Assembly: GCA_003240755.1 (NCBI GenBank)
Contig: QFNF01000021.1
Coordinates: 1 to 46,798, forward strand
Source: Sphingomonas hengshuiensis
GTDB lineage: Bacteria; Pseudomonadota; Alphaproteobacteria; Sphingomonadales; Sphingomonadaceae
Direction: 5' to 3'
DNA: 46,798 nt
In this document: positions 20,057 through 26,772 of the stretch, piece after piece
Layout: each line of letters starts with the position of its first letter
Numbering within the stretch: the stretch's first letter is position 1
Translations under genes and position numbers: made by a program
The notes under the pieces: model-generated
The model's database searches: none
What the model was told of the DNA's origin: nothing
Seen by the model: the letters and a program-made list of their open reading frames with translations, nothing else

Positions 20057-20075
20057 TGACACCGGTTTCCGTTAC
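20057..20075 (+). promoter_or_regulatory. Proposed LacI-family operator between lacI and the hydratase gene
   Basis: TGACACCGGTTTCCGTTAC. The first 13 bases recur exactly before the pectate lyase, and 17 of 19 recur before the carboxylesterase. It lies 31 bases before the hydratase ATG and 67 bases before the divergent lacI start, so it could mediate both control of the catabolic genes and autoregulation. Confidence 0.65.
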
Positions 20076-20106
20076 CCCGGCGACAGGCGTTTGGAGAGGC
20101 TGGGGC

Positions 20107-20922
20107 ATGGGTAATCGCGATCGGATCGCGCAGGCGTTCGTCACCGCGCGGCGGCAGGCGGCAGGGGTGTCGCCCTATCCCGGCGATGCGCCGGCGACCC
20201 TGGCGGAGGCCTATGCGATTCAGGACCGCGCCATCGCGATCGACGGCCGGCAGGTGGCCGGCTGGAAGGTGGGGCGGATCAATGCGCCGCTCGACGCGCA
20301 ACTGGGTGCCAACCGGCTGGCCGGACCGATCTTCGCCGACCAGGTGGTCGGCGGCGACGTTCCGGACATGGGCGTGATCGCCGATGGCTTTGCCGCCGCC
20401 GAGGCGGAATATTGCGTACGGATCGGACGCAGCCCGGCACCGGGGCGTACCGGCCTGACGCTCGAGGAGGCGCTGGAGCTGGTCGACGCGGTCCATGTCG
20501 GGATCGAGATCGCCAGTTCGCCCTATGCCGGGATCAACGCCGATGGCCCGTTGGTCACGATCAGCGATTTCGGCAACAATTTCGGTCTGTGGATCGGCGG
20601 GGAAGTGCCTGGCTGGCGCGATCTCAGCTTTGTCGACTGGCCGGTCGAATCGCGCATCGATGGTGCGGTCGTCGGGCAGGCGAGCGCACGGACGATGCTC
20701 GACGGGCCGATCGGCGCGGTCGCGTTCCTGATCGACTGCCTCGCCGGACGCGGCATCGCGCTGACGCCCGGAACATGGGTGTCGTCGGGTGCGGTGACGG
20801 GCGTGCACCAGATCGTGCCGGGGCAGCGGTTCGAGGCGGATTTCGCCGGGATGCGCGTCGGGTGCGGGATCATGGCGGCGGGTGGGACGGTGTCGTCCCC
20901 CAGGTCCGTTCGTGCGGGATAG
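20107..20922 (+). CDS. FAH / 2-keto-4-pentenoate hydratase (MhpD) family protein
   Basis: 271 residues; GGAGAGG precedes the ATG at 20107. The chain resembles MhpD-type hydratases: TLAEAYAIQDRAI, VAGWKVG near residue 54, LAGPIFAD, AAEAEYCVRIG (Glu-x-Glu metal site of the FAH superfamily), ALELVDAVHVGIEIASSPY, ISDFGNNFGLWIGG, DGPIGAVAFLIDCLAGRG and PGTWVSSGAVTG. Family members act on 2-keto acids through a divalent metal, hydrating, hydrolysing or decarboxylating them. Next to an ExuT-like transporter and under the same proposed operator, it may process a 2-keto acid from uronate breakdown. The exact reaction is not determinable. Standard KDG kinase, aldolase and Uxa genes are absent from the window. 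Confidence 0.8.
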   Translation: MGNRDRIAQAFVTARRQAAGVSPYPGDAPATLAEAYAIQDRAIAIDGRQVAGWKVGRINAPLDAQLGANRLAGPIFADQVVGGDVPDMGVIADGFAAAEAEYCVRIGRSPAPGRTGLTLEEALELVDAVHVGIEIASSPYAGINADGPLVTISDFGNNFGLWIGGEVPGWRDLSFVDWPVESRIDGAVVGQASARTMLDGPIGAVAFLIDCLAGRGIALTPGTWVSSGAVTGVHQIVPGQRFEADFAGMRVGCGIMAAGGTVSSPRSVRAG

Positions 20923-20950
20923 CGGCCGGCGACGTCGAAGAATCAGGCAG

Positions 20951-20965
20951 GTCGAACGGTTCGAC
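20951..20965. promoter_or_regulatory. 15-base palindrome upstream of the hexuronate-type transporter
   Basis: GTCGAACGGTTCGAC has perfect seven-base arms around a single central base, so it is better suited to protein binding than to a hairpin. It lies in the 158-base gap between the hydratase stop and the transporter start. It does not match the proposed LacI operator. The binding protein is unknown. Confidence 0.35.
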
Positions 20966-21080
20966 ATGGGCGCGGGCCCCGACGTGAAGCAGGCGGCACC
21001 CGTACCGCAATCATGACGAACGACGCGGAACCGATCCGGCAAGAATGGTCGGTCCGCAGAGGATGCAAGTGGAGGCGTGA

Positions 21081-22364
21081 ATGGCGGAACAGGCTGACGG
21101 CATCGAACGCGCGGTAAGCCGCGCCGGGCGCTATCGCTGGGGGATCGTTGGGCTGTTGTTCATGGCGACGGTCATCAACTATGTCGATCGGCAGATGATC
21201 GGCGTGCTCAAGCCGACGCTGTCCAGCGACCTTGGCTGGACCGAGACGGACTTCGCCAACGTCATCTTCTTTTTCCAGCTTGCCTATGCGATCGGCTATA
21301 TCGGCTTTGGACGGATCGTCGACGTGATCGGCGCGCGCATGGGCTATGCCGTCGCGTTCGTCATCTGGCAGGTCGCGCATATCGCCCATGGCGGCGCCTA
21401 TAGCGTTACGCAGTTCGCGCTGGCGCGCTTCGGCCTGGGCATGGGCGAGGCGGGGAATTTCCCGGCGGGGATCAAGGCCGTGACCGAATGGTTTCCGGCG
21501 AAGGAACGGGCCTTTGCGATCGGCGTGTTCAACGCCGGCGCCAATGTCGGCGCGATCATCACCCCGCTGGCGGTGCCGTTGCTGACCGTCGCCTATGGCT
21601 GGCGGATGGCGTTCGTCGTGACCGGGGTGGTCAGCCTGGTATGGCTGGTCGCGTGGCTGGTCTTCTACCGTTCCCCGCGCGAGCATCGGAAGCTGTCGTC
21701 GGGCGAACTGGCGTGGATCGAGCAGGACCCGGCCGACCCCGTGCAGCCGCTGCCGTGGAAACGTCTGATTACCAGGCGCGAGACCTGGGCCTATGCGCTC
21801 GGCAAATTCTGTATCGATCCGATCTGGTGGTTCTTCCTGTTCTGGCTGCCGGGCTATCTGGGCGACCGCTACGACCTCGACCTGCTCAGCTTCGGGCCGC
21901 CGCTGGTCGCGATCTATCTGCTGTCCGATCTGGGCAGCGTGGCGGGCGGGTGGTTGTCGTCGCGGCTGATCGCGCGGGGGTGGAGCGTCAATTTCGCGCG
22001 CAAGGCGACAATGCTGGTGTGCGCCGTCGCGGTGCTGCCGGTGTTCTTCGCCCAGTCGATCGACAATCTGTGGGTCGCGGTGCTGGTGATCGGGATCGCG
22101 ACCGCGGCGCATCAGGCGTTTTCGGCGAACCTCTATACGCTGCCGTCGGACCTGTTCCCGCGCGCGGCGGTGGGATCGGTCGTCGGGATCGGCGGGACGG
22201 TCGGCGCGGTCGGCGGCATGCTGATGGCCAAGTACGCCGGCTATGTGCTGGACGGCATCGGCAGTTATGCGCCGTTGTTCTTCGTCGCGGGGTCGGCATA
22301 TTTCGTGGCGTTGCTGCTGGTGCACCTGTTGTCGCCGCGCCTGGCGCGGGTGGAAGGGGCGTGA
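21081..22364 (+). CDS. ACS-family MFS transporter, hexuronate (ExuT) type
   Basis: 427 residues, about 12 membrane segments. The start carries RYRWGIVGLLFMATVINYVDRQ, typical of the anion:cation symporter family, and FGLGMGEAGNFPAGIKAVTEWFPAKERAFAIGVFNAGANVGA is a strong hexuronate-transporter signature. GGAGG precedes the ATG. Members of this branch (ExuT) import galacturonate and glucuronate by proton symport. This fits the pectate lyase, esterase and LacI genes upstream. It is separated by 158 bases from the hydratase gene, and a palindrome at 20951-20965 suggests it may also have its own control. Substrate within the hexuronates cannot be fixed. Confidence 0.88.
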   Translation: MAEQADGIERAVSRAGRYRWGIVGLLFMATVINYVDRQMIGVLKPTLSSDLGWTETDFANVIFFFQLAYAIGYIGFGRIVDVIGARMGYAVAFVIWQVAHIAHGGAYSVTQFALARFGLGMGEAGNFPAGIKAVTEWFPAKERAFAIGVFNAGANVGAIITPLAVPLLTVAYGWRMAFVVTGVVSLVWLVAWLVFYRSPREHRKLSSGELAWIEQDPADPVQPLPWKRLITRRETWAYALGKFCIDPIWWFFLFWLPGYLGDRYDLDLLSFGPPLVAIYLLSDLGSVAGGWLSSRLIARGWSVNFARKATMLVCAVAVLPVFFAQSIDNLWVAVLVIGIATAAHQAFSANLYTLPSDLFPRAAVGSVVGIGGTVGAVGGMLMAKYAGYVLDGIGSYAPLFFVAGSAYFVALLLVHLLSPRLARVEGA

Positions 22365-22375
22365 GCCGGTCCGAC

Positions 22376-22401
22376 GTGGACCAGTCCACCAACCGTTGGT
22401 G
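22376..22401. repeat. Two overlapping palindromes downstream of the ExuT-like gene
   Basis: GTGGAC-CA-GTCCAC (22376-22389) overlaps CACCAAC-C-GTTGGTG (22387-22401). Both have perfect arms and tiny centres. They lie between the convergent stops of the transporter and the EVE gene. The tiny loops argue against normal hairpins and there is no T-run, so the function (binding site or 3'-end structure) is open. Confidence 0.4.
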
Positions 22402-22459
22402 AGTAGCCGCTGAGCGCAGTCCCTGTTCGGCACGAACGGTTGGGCAGGCAAAACGGAGT

Positions 22460-22861
22460 TCAGGGTTTCCCCGCCAACCCCGTCACCACTGCCCACTCCG
22501 CATCGCTCACCGGCGACACCGACAGCCGCGACTGGCGCAGCATCGCCATGTCCTTGAGCGACCCTTCCGCCTTCATCGCCGCCAGCGTGACCGGGCGGGG
22601 CAGGGGATGGTCGGGCTCGACCCGCACCGACACCCAGCCTTCGTCGCCATCGGGCCGGGCGGTCCGCGCGAGTCGCGCGATCCCCACCGCCGCCCTGTCC
22701 TTGCCCGAATGGTAGAAGAGCGCCCGATCCCCGACCGCCATCGCCCGCAGGTGCCGTGCAGCGGCATGGTTGCGCACGCCGTCCCATTCGGTCGCGCCGT
22801 CGCGGACCAGATCGTCCCAGCCATAGCTGTCGGGTTCGGATTTCAGCAGCCAGTATGCCAT
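22460..22861 (-). CDS. EVE domain-containing protein
   Basis: 133 residues from the ATG at 22861, with GGGAG upstream; an in-frame ATG five codons earlier is less likely. The whole chain is one EVE domain: MAYWLLKSEPDSYGWDDL, WDGVRNHAAARHLRAMAVGDRALFYHSG, VGIARLARTARPD, VSVRVEPDHPLPRPVTLAAMK, LRQSRLSVSPVSDAEWAVV. EVE domains are PUA-like and some bind modified cytosines or modified RNA. The stand-alone bacterial form is widespread; its role is poorly known. Cytoplasmic, with no signal. It is convergent with the transporter gene and divergent from the next gene. Confidence 0.92.
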   Translation of the reverse strand: MAYWLLKSEPDSYGWDDLVRDGATEWDGVRNHAAARHLRAMAVGDRALFYHSGKDRAAVGIARLARTARPDGDEGWVSVRVEPDHPLPRPVTLAAMKAEGSLKDMAMLRQSRLSVSPVSDAEWAVVTGLAGKP

Positions 22862-23006
22862 GCGGTCGCTCCCCATCGATAAACGGCCGGTGAATGCCCG
22901 GTTCCGGGTGCGTTCAGTCGTCTCCCGCTACCCCATCGATCATCGGCGCAGAAGCGTCGAGGTGACAAGGGGCGGCACGCCCCCCACGCATGTTGAGGAG
23001 ATTGGC

Positions 23007-23420
23007 ATGAACACCTTGCTGACCAGGGCGGGGCTGGGGCTGTCGCTGGCCGCCACCGCGCTGACCGCGGCTGCCCCCGCCGAAGCGCAGTGGCGGCGTG
23101 GCTATGGCTGGGACCGGGGGTATGACCGCGGCTGGCATCGCGGCCGGGACAATGGCGGCGCGGCGGTCGTCGCCGGGATTGCCGGCCTCGCCATCGGCGC
23201 GGCGCTGGTGTCGAGCGCCAACGACCGCCGCTATCGCGACCGCTATTACCGTGATCGCGGCTATGCCTATGACTATGACGACCGCTATTACCGGCAGCGC
23301 GGCTATTATCCGAACGATGGCTATTACGCCTATCGCTACAATAATTATCAGCGGTGCTGGGTCGAGCGGCGCTACGATCCCTATTACGATCAGGCCGTGC
23401 GCGTCCGCGTGTGCAACTGA
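23007..23420 (+). CDS. Small exported Tyr/Arg-rich protein with a glycine-zipper segment
   Basis: 137 residues; GAGGAG precedes the ATG. A signal peptide (about 1-28, ending APAEAQ) leads to a short Trp/Arg/Gly region (WRRGYGWDRGYDRGWHRGRD), then a hydrophobic, glycine-spaced segment (GGAAVVAGIAGLAIGAALV), then a tail of RDRYYRDRGYAYDYDDRYY-type repeats and two cysteines (CWVERRYDPYYDQAVRVRVC). Such small envelope proteins are common in sphingomonads and may associate with the outer membrane. I do not recognise a defined function. The two C-terminal cysteines could form a disulfide. A terminator follows directly, so it is probably a single-gene unit. Confidence 0.8.
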   Translation: MNTLLTRAGLGLSLAATALTAAAPAEAQWRRGYGWDRGYDRGWHRGRDNGGAAVVAGIAGLAIGAALVSSANDRRYRDRYYRDRGYAYDYDDRYYRQRGYYPNDGYYAYRYNNYQRCWVERRYDPYYDQAVRVRVCN

Positions 23421-23427
23421 TAGCGGG

Positions 23428-23453
23428 GGGCGGGGGATAGTTCCCCGCCCTTT
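23428..23453 (+). terminator. Rho-independent terminator of the Tyr/Arg-rich protein gene
   Basis: GGGCGGGG (23428-23435) pairs with CCCCGCCC (23443-23450) across a seven-base loop and is followed by TTT, eight bases beyond the stop codon. Confidence 0.7.
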
Positions 23454-23494
23454 CCGCTTGGCCGGGGCGGCGTTTTGCGGCATGGGCCGCGCCC

Positions 23495-23785
23495 ATGACT
23501 GATACGCCCCCCGATCGCCTGTCGATCAATCCACGCAGCCCGCATTTCGACCAGCCCGTGCTGGAGCGCGGCATCGGCATCCGCTTCAAGGGTGTCGAGC
23601 GCAACGATGTCGAGGAATATTCGATCTCGGAGGGATGGATCCGGGTCGCGCTGGGCAAGAAGGTCGACCGCAAGGGCCAGCCGCTGACGATCAAGCTGTC
23701 GGGACCGGTCGAGGCCTATTTCCAGACACCGGCCGAGGGGGACGAGGTGCCGGCCGAGGAAGCGAAGGGCGGCGGGGCGGCGTAA
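23495..23785 (+). CDS. DUF3297 family protein
   Basis: 96 residues. The sequence DRLSINPRSPHFDQPVLERG, GIRFKGVERNDVEEYSISEG, WIRVALGKKVDRKGQPLTIK, LSGPVEAYF covers the whole DUF3297 domain (about residues 7-75). An acidic, Gly/Ala-rich tail follows. The family consists of small soluble proteins found in many proteobacteria; no activity is established. No signal peptide, so cytoplasmic. The gene is single, between a terminator and the convergent trhO gene seven bases away. Confidence 0.92.
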   Translation: MTDTPPDRLSINPRSPHFDQPVLERGIGIRFKGVERNDVEEYSISEGWIRVALGKKVDRKGQPLTIKLSGPVEAYFQTPAEGDEVPAEEAKGGGAA

Positions 23786-23791
23786 GCGCCC

Positions 23792-24724
23792 TCAGCTTTC
23801 CCGTTCCATCCGCGCGCCGACATGCTGTTCGCCGCGCCGGGCCGCCAGCGTCACCTGCCGATGGCGCTCGGCCTTTGCCGCCAGCGCCGCGGCGTCGCGG
23901 GTGCCGGCACAGGCGGGGCATTGCACCCCTTCCTCGAACAGCGGCGAGGCGCGGTCCGCGTCGCTGATTGGCATGCGGCACCCGCGGCACAGGGCATGGG
24001 TGCCGGGCGCGAGGCCGTGGCCGACGGCGACGCGTTCGTCGAACACGAAGCATTCGCCCTGCCACGCGCTGGCGTCCGCCGGTATTTCCTCCAGATATTT
24101 CAGGATGCCGCCGTCGAGGTGATAGACCGCCTCGACCCCTTCGCCCTTCAGGAAGGCGGTCGATTTCTCGCAGCGGATACCGCCGGTGCAGAACATCGCG
24201 ACCCTCGACTTGCCCGCCAGCAGCGTGTCGCGGTTGGCGCGGAACCATGCGGGGAAATCGCGAAAGCTGTCGGTGTGCGGATCGACCGCGCCGGCAAAGG
24301 TGCCGACCTTCACCTCATAGGCGTTGCGGGTGTCGATCACGACCGTTTCCGGATCGGCGATCAGCGCGTTCCAGTCGGCGGGCGCGACATAGGTGCCGAC
24401 GATCCGGTTGGGATCGGTGCCGGGCACGCCCATCGTCACGATCTCGCGCTTCACCCGCACCTTCAAGCGGTGGAACGGCATGGTTTCCGCCGCGCTGAAC
24501 TTCGGTGTCAGGTCCGCGCAGCCGGGCAGCGCACGGATCGCGGCGAGCGCGGCGGCAATGCCCTCCGCGCTGCCGGCGATGGTGCCGTTGATCCCCTCCG
24601 GCGCGATCAGCAGCGTGCCGCGGATGCCGGCGGCGGCCAGCGCCACCGCCATGGCGTCGCGTACCGCCTGCGGCTCATCGATGGTCGTGAAGCGGTACAG
24701 CGCCGCGACGGTAACGTCCGGCAT
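23792..24724 (-). CDS. trhO: tRNA uridine(34) 5-hydroxylase TrhO (rhodanese-like, YceA family)
   Basis: 310 residues. TrhO makes 5-hydroxyuridine at the wobble base of tRNA by an oxygen-dependent route. The N-terminal domain (LYRFTTIDEP, GTLLIAPEGINGTIAGS, PFHRLKVRVKREIVTMG) is followed by a rhodanese domain with DTRNAYEVKVGTFAGAVDP and the catalytic Cys179 in FCTGGIRCEKST. The C-terminal part has two CxxC pairs (246-249 and 269-272), a possible metal site. The start ATG at 24724 shares one base with the stop of the LytTR regulator (TGATG), so translation is coupled to that gene; an upstream in-frame ATG would lie inside the regulator gene and is rejected. Confidence 0.92.
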   Translation of the reverse strand: MPDVTVAALYRFTTIDEPQAVRDAMAVALAAAGIRGTLLIAPEGINGTIAGSAEGIAAALAAIRALPGCADLTPKFSAAETMPFHRLKVRVKREIVTMGVPGTDPNRIVGTYVAPADWNALIADPETVVIDTRNAYEVKVGTFAGAVDPHTDSFRDFPAWFRANRDTLLAGKSRVAMFCTGGIRCEKSTAFLKGEGVEAVYHLDGGILKYLEEIPADASAWQGECFVFDERVAVGHGLAPGTHALCRGCRMPISDADRASPLFEEGVQCPACAGTRDAAALAAKAERHRQVTLAARRGEQHVGARMERES

Positions 24725-25527
24725 CAGTGGACGAAGCGCGCCACCACGTCGCGGTACGAGCGGCTGACCTTCACCTGCGATCCCGATTCGAGGATCAGGA
24801 AGCATTCGCCGTTGGTGTGCGGCTTGACCTGCTTGACGAGGTCGAGGTTGACGATGGTCGAGCGGTGGACCCGCTGGAACCGGCGCGGGTCGAGCCGCTT
24901 TTCAAGGTCCTTCATCGTTTCGCGCAGCACCAGCGAATTGTCGCCGGTGTTGATGACCATGTAATCGCCGGCTGCCTCGATCATCTCGATCGTGTCGACA
25001 TCGACGCGGAATATCTGGCCGCGATCCTTGATGTTGATGAGCTTTTCGAACCGGTTCGCGCCGACCGCGTCGTCGCCCTCCGCCTCCATTTCCGCCGCCG
25101 TGTCGGGGGCGACCTCGGCCAGCACTTCCTTCAGCTTCTCGACCTCTGCCTGCCCGCGCTTTTCGGACAGGCGCTGGCGCACGCGGTCAAGCGTGTCGGC
25201 GAGGCGCGATTCCTCGACCGGCTTCATCAGATAATCGACCGCCTGCGCCTCGAACGCGCGGATCGCATGATCGCTGTACGCGGTGACGAACACCACCAGC
25301 GGGGGTTCGACCTCCATCAGCCCCTGCACGACCGAGAAGCCGTCGAAACCGGGCATCTGGATGTCGAGGAACACGAGGTCGGGCTTGTGGGTCTTGATCG
25401 CGCGGATCGCCTCGCGACCGTTCATGCACTTGTCGATGATCTCGACATCCTCATGCGCCGCGAGGCGTAGTTCGAGGCCCTGGATCGCCAACGATTCGTC
25501 GTCGACAAGGATGGTACGGATGGTCAT
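24724..25527 (-). CDS. LytTR-family response regulator
   Basis: 267 residues. A receiver domain (1-120) has acidic Asp9/Asp10, phospho-acceptor Asp55 in LVFLDIQMPG, Thr82 and Lys102 in YLMKPV. An acidic linker leads to a LytTR DNA-binding domain (about 160-265): KLINIKDRGQIFRVDVDTIEMIEAAGDYMVI, RETMKDLEKRLDPRRFQRVHRSTIVNLDLVKQVK, VKVSRSYRDVV. It pairs with the LytS-type kinase that overlaps its start by four bases (ATGA at 25524-25527). Its target is not evident; LytTR proteins bind direct repeats, and I found no clear pair nearby. Confidence 0.95.
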   Translation of the reverse strand: MTIRTILVDDESLAIQGLELRLAAHEDVEIIDKCMNGREAIRAIKTHKPDLVFLDIQMPGFDGFSVVQGLMEVEPPLVVFVTAYSDHAIRAFEAQAVDYLMKPVEESRLADTLDRVRQRLSEKRGQAEVEKLKEVLAEVAPDTAAEMEAEGDDAVGANRFEKLINIKDRGQIFRVDVDTIEMIEAAGDYMVINTGDNSLVLRETMKDLEKRLDPRRFQRVHRSTIVNLDLVKQVKPHTNGECFLILESGSQVKVSRSYRDVVARFVH

Positions 25528-26624
25528 GCAGCCTCTTTGGTAACGTCTTGCGTCTGGAACGGCAGTTCGATCTCGACCACGAACCCGCCCCCGCTCCCCG
25601 AACGGGTGTCGAACCGATGGTCGGGACCATATGCCTGTACCAGCCGGTCCCGGATATTCTGAATGCCGACACCGGTGGAAAGCGTCGGCCGCTTCGGCCC
25701 GTCGATCAAGCCGGGCCCGGTATCGGACACGGCGATCTGCACCCGATCCCCGGCCAGTCGAGCGGTGATCGCGATATCGGCCCCGCCCTCCTGCGGCGTG
25801 ACCGCATATTTGATCGCGTTTTCGACCAGCGGTTGCAGCAGCAGCGACGGCAGCCGCGCGTGCGCAACCCGGGCGTCGATATCGAAACTGGTGCGCAGGC
25901 GATCTTCGAACCGCATCTTTTCGATATCGAGATAGAGTTTGAGCGTTTCAACCTCCTGCTCCAGCGTGACGTGCGCGGTCGGTTCGTTGGCCAGCGTATA
26001 GCGCAGGAACGACGCCAGCCGGCTGAGCATCACGTTCGCCTTCTCGGTCTGTTTCAGCAGCACGAGGGTCGAGATCGAATTGAGCGTGTTGAACAGGAAA
26101 TGGGGGTTGAGCTGATAGCGCAGCATGGCGAGCTGTGCCGAGGACGCCTGCATTTCCAGCATCCGCATCTCGTCGACCTGCTGTTCGACCACTAGGTAGA
26201 AATTGATCCCGAAATACAGCGCCGACCAGCCGGTCAGCACGGTGAAGTTCAGGAACAGCGTCCCCAGCACCAGCGACAGGCTGACATCGGGCGACACGTT
26301 ACGGATGAAGGTGAAGACGAACGCGTCGATCAGCGAATAGGCGAAGGTCGCCGCCGACAGGGTGCACAGCGTCAGGAAGATCGCGGGCACGCGCGGCAGC
26401 GAGCGGTAATAGCCATAGAGCACGCTCATCAGCAGCGTCAGGCAGTATCCGACGATCACCTCGACGATATTGCCCAGCACGTTCTTGAGCGACGCGGCGC
26501 TGGCCACGGTGGAAACCGAGCGCAGCAGCAGATAGCCGGTCCAGCCGGCGGCCTGCAGCAGCCAGAAGGCGCGGTTCTTCTGTTCGAAGAACGGGCGCGA
26601 GAAAATGGCAGGCTTCGGCGTCAT
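25524..26624 (-). CDS. LytS/YehU-type sensor histidine kinase
   Basis: 366 residues. Four hydrophobic segments occupy about residues 19-145, then a His_kinase domain with the phospho-acceptor His175 in YQLNPHFLFNTLNSIS, and a HATPase domain with LQPLVENAIKYAV (N box), SDTGPGL and GVGIQNIRDRL (G boxes). There is no separate periplasmic sensor domain, so it may sense the membrane or a partner protein. It forms an operon with the LytTR regulator and trhO through overlapping codons. Upstream, between it and the TonB receptor gene, lie a terminator and a second large hairpin (26671-26710) that falls in its leader region. Confidence 0.94.
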   Translation of the reverse strand: MTPKPAIFSRPFFEQKNRAFWLLQAAGWTGYLLLRSVSTVASAASLKNVLGNIVEVIVGYCLTLLMSVLYGYYRSLPRVPAIFLTLCTLSAATFAYSLIDAFVFTFIRNVSPDVSLSLVLGTLFLNFTVLTGWSALYFGINFYLVVEQQVDEMRMLEMQASSAQLAMLRYQLNPHFLFNTLNSISTLVLLKQTEKANVMLSRLASFLRYTLANEPTAHVTLEQEVETLKLYLDIEKMRFEDRLRTSFDIDARVAHARLPSLLLQPLVENAIKYAVTPQEGGADIAITARLAGDRVQIAVSDTGPGLIDGPKRPTLSTGVGIQNIRDRLVQAYGPDHRFDTRSGSGGGFVVEIELPFQTQDVTKEAA

Positions 26625-26670
26625 GCGCTCCGTCAGTCGTCATGCCCCGCGTACGGCGATACCGGCGTGG

Positions 26671-26710
26671 GGGGCGGGTTGCGAACCGGGTCTTAGCGCA
26701 AACCCGCCCC
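26671..26710 (-). promoter_or_regulatory. Large hairpin in the leader region of the LytS-type kinase gene
   Basis: GGGGCGGGTT (26671-26680) pairs perfectly with AACCCGCCCC (26701-26710); three more pairs (26681-26683 with 26697-26699) extend the stem past a one-base bulge. There is no T-run. It sits immediately beyond the TonB-receptor terminator in the same reading direction and 47 bases before the kinase start. It could be a second terminator or leader structure. Confidence 0.45.
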
Positions 26711-26747
26711 AAACGAAAACCGCCGCCCCGTTGCCGGGACGGCGGTT
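26711..26747 (-). terminator. Rho-independent terminator of the TonB receptor gene
   Basis: On the minus strand an 11-bp GC stem (26735-26745 with 26720-26730, one mismatch, four-base loop) extended by two A-T pairs is followed by TTTTCGTTT. It lies 26 bases beyond the receptor stop codon. Confidence 0.85.
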
Positions 26748-26772
26748 CGCGTTCGGCTTGGGTCAGTAGGGC

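Noticed and set aside
17386..20922. Very long plus-strand open frame upstream of the hydratase
   Set aside because: It runs antisense through the carboxylesterase and LacI genes and has no domain there; only the last 271 codons, from 20107, form a recognisable protein.
25640..25690. ACACCGGT element near 25660-25675
   Set aside because: It lies within the kinase coding sequence encoding the STGVGIQN G box, so it is explained by coding and is not in a promoter.
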